Source: Coix lacryma-jobi var. lacryma-jobi (Eukaryota > Streptophyta > Magnoliopsida > Poales > Poaceae). Taken from it: a stretch of DNA of 64,000 nt. This document shows, one piece after another, positions 1 through 9,820 of this stretch (positions within the stretch are counted from its first letter, which is position 1; every line of letters starts with the position of its first letter). The DNA is taken from NCBI GenBank assembly GCA_009763385.1, contig CM019825.1, positions 5,328,252 to 5,392,251 on the forward strand. Reading direction: 5' to 3'. The translations under genes were made by a program, and so were the position numbers. The notes beneath the pieces were generated by a model. The model saw nothing but the letters and a program-made list of their open reading frames with translations, did no database searches and was not told the origin of the DNA.

Positions 1-2473
1 CCGTTTCGCCCGAGCCCGTTTCGCCCGAGCCCTTCATAGAAGGAGCACAGTGCTCTTTTCCTTTTTGGAGAGTTATGAATAGTGTTCTGTTTTCTCTTTT
101 TTGTGTGAATTAATCTGTTGTTCCTTAAATGCTCAGAAAATTATGGTATGCTCCTTGCACTGTGTAGTATTTTATAAAAATATAAAACTTGACTTTTCTG
201 CAAGAATTTGAAAATGTAAAATTCCCCTTTTAATTAAAAAAATGAAGGTTTTGGTATTTTTGGAGAGTGATCTATAACTCCAAAAATCTTGAGATAAATT
301 TTTGAGACCTTGTTATAACATGCTGAACCTCTGGTAAAATTTTGAAGTCTTTTGGAGCAAGTTGATTTTTGAGCATTTATTTTAATTAAGGAATAGTGCC
401 TTTTGTTAATTAAATGTTTAGATTATTTGAGCATCTTAATGACCTCCAAAAATTATGAAATTTGTTTTGCCATCTGTTTATGCCTTAATGAACTTATGTG
501 ATTAATTTGGTAATTTTTGGAGCAACTTCATAAAATGACCTTTTAAATAAAATAAGAAAAATAGAAAAGATGGATTAGGGTTGGTAATAAGTGTTTAATG
601 ATGTGATCTTTGGATTGATTGATGTTCATAGACCCCTACCCTTTGGTCTATGATGTCTGTGATGATATGTTTGGTTAATACTTAGGATAATTATAATAAG
701 GCCTAACATCAATAATGCTTAAGAAAGAAATGGTTACCTTTTATGCTCAACCTAGATTTCGATTATGCCTTGCCTAAGAGTAATCTAGATTCAGTGGAAT
801 TGTCTTGCACCATAAGTCCATATCATCATTCTCATGAGCATTCATCATTGCATCCGTATAGTTGACGAAGAAGGTACCAGAGTCGAGGCCGCTGTTGACG
901 AACCAACTCCCGAGGCGACCCCGAGCTCCAACACCTATACCTACCCCGAGTCTGCTCTCTTTGCTCTTCAAGGCAAGCCCCGGTGCATCTAACCCTTTCC
1001 TTGAATTTATAAAATGATTTCCTTAAATGCTTTTGAGTTAAATTATTGCATTAGGTTTATAGGAGTTGTGTGCTATCCTAATTGATGCACTATCCACCTT
1101 GACCACTGATACACCTGATACCTGCTTTTCAAAAGTATTTGAAAAATGCTTAGCAATGCTTATTGAATTAGACTTGCAATAAAATGTCATTTTCAAAAGT
1201 GTGATCACTTAAGAATCTTTATGGGAATTTGGCTTTACTTCCCATTCGATGACTGCTTGCCTAGCTAGCATGTGGTCATTGTCGAGAAGAGGTTGTCCGC
1301 GCGTACGGTGCCGTCATGTTGTAGTCCGGGACTCAACAGTTGACACCGACCGGGACATGGTTGAAAAACTGACAGGACTATTACGCTTGGGTGAGATATG
1401 ACCAAGGTATAGTTCTGGCTGGAAAATTAGGGACCATCCGTATGGGGGCCTGCTGGTCAAGACTTGTAACTATTCACATACTACGGGAAGCTCTGGCTCC
1501 GAGGAATCCTTTATTGGACCGACAACCGCGCACTGGGAGTGGAGAGATGGCGGAAGTAGCATGTACCCACGTGTCAGGACCTGTACTCTTGGGTTAGAGT
1601 CCCGAGGTACTTGTCGCTGGCGGAAAATTGGAGTGGTGTACTGTACTTCCGGGTGGCGTAGGACCGGGCCCAATCTTGGAGGAATCGTGGTAGACGGGTT
1701 GGCATATGCAAGCTTGGGTGCTACATATGCAGTGTGGATAGGGATCCTCAGCTGAGTATTATTTATCCGGATTAACGTTGCTCCTCGGTTATGGAGACTT
1801 GGTCCACTGACTGTCAACGGAGAGTGGTTCTCAACTAGGAATGTTTTGAAATGTAAAATGAATCATGAATGATGAAGAATTGAGGAATACTGAATCTTTC
1901 AAAAATAAAATAAGGTTTACAAAAATGCTTTTCTGCAAAATACTTGATCTTGCTTAAGCCTTACCTTGACTACCCTAAGCCTCTCATTCCTTCTTTAGTC
2001 GGGTAAGTCTTGTTGAGTACCCCAGTACTCAGGGTTTGTTACCCATGTTGCAGGTATGCCTGAGACCCCGATGTGTCTCGCACCCTGTTGCGTGACCTTC
2101 GTCCAGGAAGAGGCCGATGAGGCCGATGAGTAAATGTGCACCCTCGGGCTGGGTGTTACATGTATCTTTATGTTAATGTTTCCGCTACGTTGTCTACTTT
2201 GAATCACCCGAACAATGGTTTGTAATAACCATACTCCTTACTTCATTTGAAACCTCGTTTTGTAAAACTAATGTTATTTAAGTCTTCCGCTCTTTATTCC
2301 GATGTTATTTGTAAAAGTATGCAATGCTGTAACCGAATTGTGAGATGATCCTGCGGACATTGGGCGCTGATGTAGCCCGGTGGCGAACAGGTCTTAATCA
2401 CATGGAACATGGGTTCGGCTGTCAGAGGTTGACAGGGACACGTGGGCCATAGGATTAGGGTCGTTCCGTCACA
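1..2473 (+). repeat. LTR1, 3' part of a 4089-bp LTR
   Basis: This matches positions 9785-12257 and 19569-22041 base for base, apart from a few substitutions in the third copy. It ends in CACA at 2473, four bases before the primer binding site. The U3 part, including the TATA box, lies left of the window. At the places where LTR3 differs from LTR2 in this stretch, LTR1 agrees with LTR2. Confidence 0.95.
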
Positions 2474-2476
2474 GAG

Positions 2477-2488
2477 TGGTATCGGAGC
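2477..2488 (+). promoter_or_regulatory. Primer binding site, internal copy 1
   Basis: TGGTATCGGAGC is one base away from the plant initiator-methionine tRNA PBS TGGTATCAGAGC. It sits three bases after the LTR1 end. It would prime minus-strand DNA synthesis. Confidence 0.9.
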
Positions 2489-2795
2489 ATCTCACTTTAA
2501 CGTTGCAGTGTTTCTTTTGTGAAAACTTCAAAAGTTCTTTTGAGTCCAAACAAAATTTAAACTTGACTATTTTGAGTCCAAATTGCTTCTCTCATCTTGT
2601 CCCTCTTATGGCAACACTAGCTAGTGGAACAACATGTTTTAAGCCCTATATATGTTAAGTATTGCATTGCCTTGTTCCGTAGGAACGATTCATGCATCAT
2701 GTCATATTCACTTAAGTTAATAAATGAGTTCGTTGGGATAGTGTACCTATACCTTTTCTTGCTAGCCTTTCTCATCTATAACCTCTTGTCCAGAT

Positions 2796-3404
2796 ATGGC
2801 TCGCATCAAGCTGACCGCCCGCAAGTCGACTGGACCGAACGGTGTGCCGCGTCACCAGCTGGCGCCACGCACCGGAGAAGAGACTGGAGAATCCTCCAAT
2901 GGTCGTCGTTTTCCCCGTCGTACCCGCAAACAGCTGAAGGAGGAAATCAAGAATCTGAAGGCTGAGATGGAGAACATGGAGCATGACTTCTATCTTTCCC
3001 GCCTGGAGTTTTATGAGGCACGAGCTTCCCTGGAGCAGGCCAATCGGAACACGGTTCGCGCTATCGAGCAGCGCAATGATGCTTGGACCCGCGAAGATGT
3101 CACCAGAGCCCAGCTCCATGGACTGCAGCAGTACACCGCCCAGATCGAGCAGTTCAATGATATGCTTCATGAGGAAGTACACCAGCTGCACAACCAGCTC
3201 CACCCCGTGATTCCACCAGTTGCTGAGGACCCCGAAGACGGAGTCGTGGAGGAACCTGAAGTGGAACACGAGCCCGATCAGAATGAGGAAGTGGAACCTG
3301 CTGAAGATGTCCACGTTGAAGATGAAGATGAGGAGGAAGAGCCTGAGCTTATCATCGAGGATGATGATGATGACGAAGAGTTGATCTTCATCGATGACGA
3401 CTAG
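2796..3404 (+). CDS. Extra ORF with histone H3-like N-terminus, copy 1
   Basis: The 202-aa ORF lies between the PBS and gag, in a different frame from gag-pol. Residues 1-25 resemble the histone H3 tail. MARIKLTARKSTG corresponds to H3 residues A1-G12 with only T3 to I and Q5 to L changed, and a second stretch (VPRHQLAPR) parallels H3 APRKQLATK after a one-residue insertion. K4, R8, K9, S10 and T11 of H3 are all kept. Residues 36-50 are basic, about 45-136 look coiled-coil, and about 144-202 are extremely acidic, ending in runs of D/E. The ATG is preceded by a pyrimidine-rich CAG that resembles a splice acceptor. It is not a histone, because no histone fold follows. Function is unknown; chromatin mimicry or histone binding is inference. 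Copy 2 is identical. Confidence 0.8.
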   Translation: MARIKLTARKSTGPNGVPRHQLAPRTGEETGESSNGRRFPRRTRKQLKEEIKNLKAEMENMEHDFYLSRLEFYEARASLEQANRNTVRAIEQRNDAWTREDVTRAQLHGLQQYTAQIEQFNDMLHEEVHQLHNQLHPVIPPVAEDPEDGVVEEPEVEHEPDQNEEVEPAEDVHVEDEDEEEEPELIIEDDDDDEELIFIDDD

Positions 3405-3640
3405 ACTCCTTGTGTCTGTACCATCTGCTTACCTAAAACCTTAGTCTAGGTTTGGGGGCGTTAGTCTGTCTGTTGCCAAGTCTGGCATGTATCTTTCTTT
3501 TCGTATCTTTTCCCCTTTATCGGCCTGTATCAGTCTGTTGTCATCTTTATCAAGCCAGCTATCTTTGTATCAATGAAGCTATCAATCGGTCATTTCAGAA
3601 CCTTTGTCCATTTATGCTGAGTTCCGAGTTGCTTATACAG

Positions 3641-6600
3641 ATGCCTGTGAACACCCGTACCGGAGCTGGAGGTTCTGATGATGCCAACATCCCAAACCCT
3701 CCACCTGTCCCAGCTACCCTAGCAGATGCCATTGCAGCCCTGGCCGCCGCTGCCAATCTGATGGCTCAGAACCAAGGACAGCAGAATGTTGGTCACCGTG
3801 GTCGTCACAACCAAGAGACCACCTATGTGGATTTCACTGAAACCCGTCCACCGGTTTTCACCAGAGCCGATGAACCCCTCGAAGCTGACGATTGGCTCCG
3901 CACCATGGAGCAGAAGTTTGGTCTCATCCGATGCACTGAAATCCAGAAGCCCCGGTTTGCTTCGCAGCAGCTTCGTGGCCCAGCAAGTGCTTGGTATGCC
4001 AACCTCTTGGCTGCCCAGCCTGAAGGTCATGAGTTGACCTGGGAAGAGTTCCGCACCGCTTTCCGTGCACACCACATCCCATCAGGTCTGATGAAGATGA
4101 AGCTTGATCAGTTCCTAGCCCTGCAGCAGAAGGACTCCACAGTGATGCAGTATGTGGGTCAATTCAACCATCTGAGTCAGTATGCAGCGGAATATGTCAA
4201 CACGGATGAGAAGAAGAGAGATTGTTTCCTTAGGGGATTGCACCCTAAGATCCGCAGAAGCATGTCAAACAACCTGACCGGTTCTTATCATGAGGCTGTT
4301 GACCGGGCAGTTGCTTTTGAAGAGAGTAACCGTCAGTACCAAGAGGAGAAGAAGAAGAAGAAAGCAGGATCTAGCAGCCACTCTGGCAATCACAAGCGCC
4401 AGAGGGTCATATATCATCCTAGTCACCACCACAACCGTCCACCTTACCCTCACCAGCAAGTGGTTGTCCGTACCGCGGCTACCACCCACAACGCCAACCA
4501 ACAAAGTGCCACTCAGCCGAACGCCCCAGGTGTTCGTATCACCACCCCACAAACCGCCTATAACCATCCCTGCTACAACTGTGGTCAACTTGGCCACTGG
4601 TCTCGCGAGTGCCCAAAGCCCAAGAAGCCTGCTCAGAACTTTCAGAAGGGTCCTAGAGGACCACAGCAGCAGCAACACCGTGCTCCACAGCAGCAAGTGC
4701 AGAAGGGCAAGTTCGTCAAGAAGCACGGGCAAGTCTACTACACCACTGTCAGCGATATTCCAGAAGGGGAGCCCGTCATGATCGGTAGGTTTCCCGTTGC
4801 CAATCATCCTGCAGTTGTGTTGTTTGATTCTGGTGCATCGCATTCTTTCATCAGTCGTACCTTCGTCTCTAAGCATGACATATCAATTGGGGAGTTGAAA
4901 GAAAGTTTTTGCATTTTGTCGCCTGGAGGGCGTATAATCACCAAAGAGGTGGTTCGCAGTATACCAGTAAGGTTGGGGGAACATGTATTTCCCACCACCA
5001 TGATAGTGCTTCATGATCAGGAGATAGATGTCATCCTAGGCATGAATTGGATGTGTCAGTATAAAGCCATGATCGACATCTTGAATAGAGTTGTGAGAGT
5101 GGATATTCCTAACAGTACCGCCAAACTCCTTCTCCAACTTCCTATGCCCTCAAAACCAGCCACTACACAGCTAAATGCTACCTATGATCAAGGGATTCGA
5201 GACATCCCTGTAGTCTGTGAGTTCCCTGATGTTTTTCCTGAGGATTTACCTGGTCTACCTCCTGACCGTGACGTTGAGTTTGCCATAGAGCTAAAGCCCG
5301 GGACTGCTCCTATATCCCGCAGAGCTTATCGTATGCCTCCCAGAGAGTTGGCAGAACTAAAAATCCAATTACAAGATTTGTTGAACAAGGGTTTCATTCG
5401 CCCAAGCTCGTCTCCTTGGGGCTGTCCTGCAATCTTTGTAAAGAAGAAAGACAAGAGTCTCAGACTTTGCGTTGATTATCGCCCACTCAACGAAGTCACC
5501 ATCAAAAACAAATACCCCTTGCCTCGTATTGATCTTCTCTTTGACCAGTTAGCTGGAGCCAAGGTATTCTCCAAGATCGATCTCAGATCCGGCTACCACC
5601 AAATAAAGATTCGTCCTGAAGATATTCCTAAAACAGCTTTTACCACCCGATACGGCCTATATGAGTACTTGGTCATGTCCTTCGGTTTGACCAATGCACC
5701 CGCTCATTTCATGTACCTCATGAACTCTGTGTTCATGCCAGAGCTTGATAAATTCGTGGTCGTGTTCATTGACGACATCCTTGTCTACTCAAAAACCCCT
5801 GAAGATCACGCCAAGCATCTTCGTATCGTTCTATCCCGTCTCAGAGACCATCAGCTCTATGCTAAGTTCAGTAAATGTGAGTTCTGGTTAGATCAGATAC
5901 AGTTTCTTGGTCATGTCCTTTCCGCCGAAGGTGTGTCAGTCGACCCTGGAAAAGTGTCAGATATCCTGGATTGGAAGCCACCTACCTCTGTTCACAAGGT
6001 CCGCAGTTTTATGGGAATGGCTGGATATTATCGTCGATTCATCCCAGATTTCTCCAGAATCGCCAAGCCTATCACCGAGTTGCTGAAGAATTCTGTGAAG
6101 TTCTTTTGGTCACCAGCTTGTGAACAAGCTTTTCAGACTTTGAAGAAATTGTTGACCACATCACCAGTGCTAGCTCAGCCAAACGTCGAGAAGCCCTTTG
6201 ATGTCTACTGTGATGCATCTGGTACTGGTTTGGGTTGCGTGTTGATGCAAGAAGGAAGAGTGATCGCTTATGCCTCGCGGCAGCTTAAGCGACATGAGGA
6301 AAATTATCCAACTCATGATCTTGAGTTAGCAGCAGTGGTTCATGCCTTGAAGATATGGCGTCATTATCTGTTGGGCAGTACCTGCAATGTGTACACAGAT
6401 CACAAGAGCCTGAAGTATATCTTCACCCAAGAAGAGCTGAACATGAGGCAGCGAAGATGGCTTGAGTTAATCAAGGACTATGATATCGAAGTGCATTACC
6501 ATCCGGGTAAGGCGAATGTGGTCGCCGATGCACTCAGTCGCAAGTCATACTGTAACTGCCTGGTTATGAAATCCTATGAATCTTCCCTATGCTATGAACT

Positions 6601-8098
6601 AGAGAAGCTGGGTATTGAAATGGTTCCACAAGGAAGTCTAGGCAATGTCAGAGTAGAAACCTCTATCAGAGAACAAATCATAGCTGCACAGAAAGATAAC
6701 CCCGGAATCAAGCACATCATCGAAAAGGTTCAAGTTGGAAAGGCTGACTGTTTCAGGATTGATGATGAAGGAGTGGTATGGTTCAAGAACCGTCTGGTAG
6801 TTCCCAAGGTACCTGAGCTGAGACAGATAATCCTTGATGAAGCACACTCAACTGGGTTTGCCATCCATCCTGGCAGCAACAAGATGTACCAAGACTTGAA
6901 GCAGAAATTCTGGTGGACAAAGATGAAGATTGAGATCGCTCGACATGTCGCTCGTTGTGATACATGTCAGAAAGTCAAGGCTGTGCATATGAAGCCCGGA
7001 GGAGAGCTGCAACCTTTGTCAGTACCTGGTTGGAAATGGGAGGATATCAGCATGGATTTTATCAATGGATTACCCAAGACTCAAAAAGGGTTCGATTCCA
7101 TTTGGGTGATAGTGGACCGTCTCACGAAGCAAGCTCACTTCTTACCGGTCAAAACAAGTTATACCGCCCCAACTTATGCCACCTTGTACAAAAACAACAT
7201 AGTGAAGCTCCATGGCATACCCAAGACCATCATCTCAGATCGTGGTACTCAGTTTGTCGCTAAGTTCTGGAAAGCGTTCCATGCCTCACTTGGAACCAAG
7301 CTATTGTATAGCACGGCTTATCATCCGCAGACTGATGGACAGACCGAGAGAGTCAACCAAGTGTTAGAAGATATGTTGAGAGCCGGTGTGCTTACCTTCG
7401 CAGATACTTGGGATCAGTGTTTGCCCTTGGCAGAATTCTCTTATAATAACAGTTACCAAGAGAGCATCAAAATGGCACCCTTTGAAGCACTGTACGGCCG
7501 CCGTTGTCGTACACCTCTCAGTTGGTCTGAACCCGGAGAAAGGGAATTCTTTGGAGTTGACCTAGTAAAAGATATGGAAGAGAAAGTCAAGCAAATACAA
7601 GAGAACATGAAGATCGCACAGTCTCGACAGAAAAGTTATGCTGACAAGAGACGTCGACCTCTGCAGTTCGAGATCGGGGATTATGTGTATCTAAAGGTCT
7701 CACCCACCAAAGGAGTCACTCGTTTTGGAGTCAAAGGAAAGCTAGCACCCCGTTACATTGGTCCGTTTGAGATTCTGGATCGTTGTGGCAAGGTTGCTTA
7801 CAAGTTAAGTTTGCCCGATCATCTTTCAGCAGTTCATAATGTGTTTCATGTCTCCCAACTCAAGAAGTGTCTCCGAGTACCTGAACATGTGGTTGAAGTT
7901 GAAGGCGTTGAGCTAGAACCAGATCTGTCATACACTGAGTATCCAGTTCGCGTGTTGGATCACAAGGATCGTGTTACCCGAAGAACCACCACAAGATGGT
8001 ACAAGATCCAGTGGAACCAACACTCTGAAGAAGAAGCCACCTGGGAATCCGAAGACTTCTTAGCAAAGAACTATCCCGACTTTCTCGAATCTTTGTAG
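3641..8098 (+). CDS. Tekay-type gag-pol polyprotein, copy 1
   Basis: The polyprotein is 1485 aa from the ATG at 3641 (MPVNTRTG...). The frame is open further upstream to 3452, but that stretch looks like leader, and the ATG at 3641 sits directly behind a CAG. Order: retrotransposon gag domain; CCHC knuckle CYNCGQLGHWSREC at 4571-4612; aspartic protease DSGA at 4826; reverse transcriptase with FIDD (catalytic Asp pair at 5771-5776); RNase H starting with a DAS motif at 6212 and ending near VVADALSR; integrase with HHCC zinc finger, then D (7055), D (7238), E (7346), spaced D-60-D-35-E; and a chromodomain at about 7936-8095. No internal stop or frameshift is present, and all catalytic residues are intact, so the element looks capable of coding. 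It would package its RNA and make and insert cDNA. Confidence 0.95.
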   Translation: MPVNTRTGAGGSDDANIPNPPPVPATLADAIAALAAAANLMAQNQGQQNVGHRGRHNQETTYVDFTETRPPVFTRADEPLEADDWLRTMEQKFGLIRCTEIQKPRFASQQLRGPASAWYANLLAAQPEGHELTWEEFRTAFRAHHIPSGLMKMKLDQFLALQQKDSTVMQYVGQFNHLSQYAAEYVNTDEKKRDCFLRGLHPKIRRSMSNNLTGSYHEAVDRAVAFEESNRQYQEEKKKKKAGSSSHSGNHKRQRVIYHPSHHHNRPPYPHQQVVVRTAATTHNANQQSATQPNAPGVRITTPQTAYNHPCYNCGQLGHWSRECPKPKKPAQNFQKGPRGPQQQQHRAPQQQVQKGKFVKKHGQVYYTTVSDIPEGEPVMIGRFPVANHPAVVLFDSGASHSFISRTFVSKHDISIGELKESFCILSPGGRIITKEVVRSIPVRLGEHVFPTTMIVLHDQEIDVILGMNWMCQYKAMIDILNRVVRVDIPNSTAKLLLQLPMPSKPATTQLNATYDQGIRDIPVVCEFPDVFPEDLPGLPPDRDVEFAIELKPGTAPISRRAYRMPPRELAELKIQLQDLLNKGFIRPSSSPWGCPAIFVKKKDKSLRLCVDYRPLNEVTIKNKYPLPRIDLLFDQLAGAKVFSKIDLRSGYHQIKIRPEDIPKTAFTTRYGLYEYLVMSFGLTNAPAHFMYLMNSVFMPELDKFVVVFIDDILVYSKTPEDHAKHLRIVLSRLRDHQLYAKFSKCEFWLDQIQFLGHVLSAEGVSVDPGKVSDILDWKPPTSVHKVRSFMGMAGYYRRFIPDFSRIAKPITELLKNSVKFFWSPACEQAFQTLKKLLTTSPVLAQPNVEKPFDVYCDASGTGLGCVLMQEGRVIAYASRQLKRHEENYPTHDLELAAVVHALKIWRHYLLGSTCNVYTDHKSLKYIFTQEELNMRQRRWLELIKDYDIEVHYHPGKANVVADALSRKSYCNCLVMKSYESSLCYELEKLGIEMVPQGSLGNVRVETSIREQIIAAQKDNPGIKHIIEKVQVGKADCFRIDDEGVVWFKNRLVVPKVPELRQIILDEAHSTGFAIHPGSNKMYQDLKQKFWWTKMKIEIARHVARCDTCQKVKAVHMKPGGELQPLSVPGWKWEDISMDFINGLPKTQKGFDSIWVIVDRLTKQAHFLPVKTSYTAPTYATLYKNNIVKLHGIPKTIISDRGTQFVAKFWKAFHASLGTKLLYSTAYHPQTDGQTERVNQVLEDMLRAGVLTFADTWDQCLPLAEFSYNNSYQESIKMAPFEALYGRRCRTPLSWSEPGEREFFGVDLVKDMEEKVKQIQENMKIAQSRQKSYADKRRRPLQFEIGDYVYLKVSPTKGVTRFGVKGKLAPRYIGPFEILDRCGKVAYKLSLPDHLSAVHNVFHVSQLKKCLRVPEHVVEVEGVELEPDLSYTEYPVRVLDHKDRVTRRTTTRWYKIQWNQHSEEEATWESEDFLAKNYPDFLESL

Positions 8099-8152
8099 AT
8101 GTAAGGTTTTGCCTTTTCCTTCTTAAGACGTGGAATCTCAGGGCGAGATTTC

Positions 8153-8168
8153 TTTTAGGGGGGAAGGC
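8153..8168 (+). other. Polypurine tract, copy 1
   Basis: The purine-rich run TTTTAGGGGGGAAGGC lies immediately before the TGTAACACC start of LTR2. It is the expected plus-strand primer site. Confidence 0.85.
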
Positions 8169-9140
8169 TGTAACACCCCTGGTGTTCAAATGTAATTAAC
8201 TTGACATGTCATCATCTTAAGCATTAATCATTTCCTGTGATGCATTTGATTTGCCTAATTGCTATGCCTTGATTCCCTTTTCAAAAACCCTAAAAGCCCA
8301 ATTCTCTCTATAAGGGCAAAATGGTAATTTCACCTCTGTGCCTAGTTATATTTAATTCTTGTTCAAATTTAGTGCCCTGATGTTTGCTGCATTGATCAAA
8401 GTTCAAAAATCAGATTTGATTTGATTTTCCCTTTTGCAAAACCCTAAAATCCCAAATCCTGGATTTATTCCCTTTTTGATAACTTTTTCAAAAGTCAAAA
8501 TTTTGAGTTGGTTCAAAAAGCAAAGTTGTGAATCTGATCGAGAGGAACAACTTTGGTATTTACAAATTTTCAAGTCTCAGTTTGAAATCCAAAGTAATTT
8601 TGATTTGAATCAAATTTGAAAAGTGTCTCCTTTTCTGTTTTTGAATATATTTCAAAAACTATTTGGAATTTGAAAATGTTCATATTGACAAAGTTGTAGA
8701 TCTCATTTTTCTGAGCAACTTTGGTATTTTGAGTTTTTGTCGCACAGTTCAAATTTTGGAAGTAATTTGCAAAATACAGATACCAGCCAAAAAGTCAAAC
8801 CCTAGGGCGTAGCCCTGTTCATCTTCCTCGCGTAGGGGGAGGGCCCCGGTCGTGGCCGAGCCTCCGGCGCTGCGCGCGCCACGCGTTTGGTAGCCGCTCG
8901 TCTGTCCCCGACCAGCCGCCGTTGTCGCCACCATCATTTCGCACCCGCACGCGCACAGTTGACCCCGCTCCCGTCCCCTACCGAGCCCAGCGCGCCGCCG
9001 CCGCGTGGCCATTGCCGGCCAAGCTTGCGCACCGGCCCCGGCTGCACGCCATCACCTCCGCCTTAGCGCAATCGAGTGCGCACGCTCCCGCCGATCTTAT
9101 CCACCCCACCCCGTGCTCTCTACCGGCCTCTGGCCGCGGC

Positions 9141-9148
9141 TATATAAG
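9141..9148 (+). promoter_or_regulatory. Putative TATA box of LTR2
   Basis: TATATAAG stands inside a GC-rich block about 970 bp into the LTR. It is the best candidate core promoter for transcription of internal copy 2. The start site is not determined. Confidence 0.6.
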
Positions 9149-9599
9149 CCCGCCGGAGCCCCGAAGCTTCTCATCCTCTCCGCCACCGTGGCCAGGCCAG
9201 TCCAGTGCCTCCGCCGCTCCACCACCTAGCTCAGAAGCTCCGCCTTGAGCTCGTGGAGCTTTCCCACCCTTCAATTTCATCTCTACCGCCCTCAATCGCC
9301 CGGCGTAAGCTCGCCGTTCCCATCTCCGGCAGAAACCCGGCGAGCTCGGGTTCGTGAAATTCGCCGTCTCCGGCCATGATCATCCCTCACCGACCCCCGT
9401 GTCGTGTTCCTTGGTTCCGTGCGACTCTGACCAGGCCCTTGCGGTCTCGTGTGTTGCGCAGGGTCGCCGGAGCGCCGCTCGCCGCTCGCCGCCGAAGGAG
9501 CTCCACCGAACCACCACCCTCGAGCACGTGCCGAGCCACACCCTCGAGCCCTGCCTCCGATCCGTGGTAAGCACCCGAGGCCTCCGGCCTCTGCTTCCA

Positions 9600-9820
9600 C
9601 TCCGTCTCGCCCGAGCCCAAGCCTCGAGCGGACTCATGCACCCTCCGCTTCGTCGAGCTAGGCCTCGGACGGACGCTTGCTTTTCCGTCTCGCCCGAGCC
9701 TTCCGTCTCGCCCGAGCCTTCCATCTCGCCCGAGTCCGCTTCGCCCGAGCCTCCGGGCCAGGCCTCGGACGGAGCACTCACTTTCCGTTTCGCCCGAGCC
9801 CGTTTCGCCCGAGCCCTTCA
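9600..9820 (+). repeat. CGCCCGAGCC degenerate minisatellite in LTR2
   Basis: A unit of 13-15 bases around (G/T)TCTCGCCCGAGCC recurs irregularly about seven times. It has equivalents in LTR3 (19384-19604), and its last two units open the window at 1-32. It lies downstream of the TATA box, so it is probably transcribed. Confidence 0.75.

Noticed and set aside
3452..3640. Upstream extension of the gag-pol frame to an ATG at 3452
   Set aside because: The 63 residues are hydrophobic and unlike any gag start. The ATG at 3641 gives the typical MPVNTR opening and sits behind a CAG. The same applies at 13236.
4265..4876. 203-codon ORF on the minus strand inside gag
   Set aside because: It is antisense to the well-supported gag-protease coding region, Leu/Val-rich, with no recognisable domain; the same applies at 14049-14660.
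8284..8452. Telomere-like CCCTAAA motifs
   Set aside because: Only isolated single motifs (AACCCTAAAA at about 8286 and 8440) are present; there is no tandem run, so it is not interstitial telomere.
9600..9820. CRISPR-like array
   Set aside because: Units are 13-15 bp, irregular, without unique spacers, and inside a plant LTR. It is a minisatellite.
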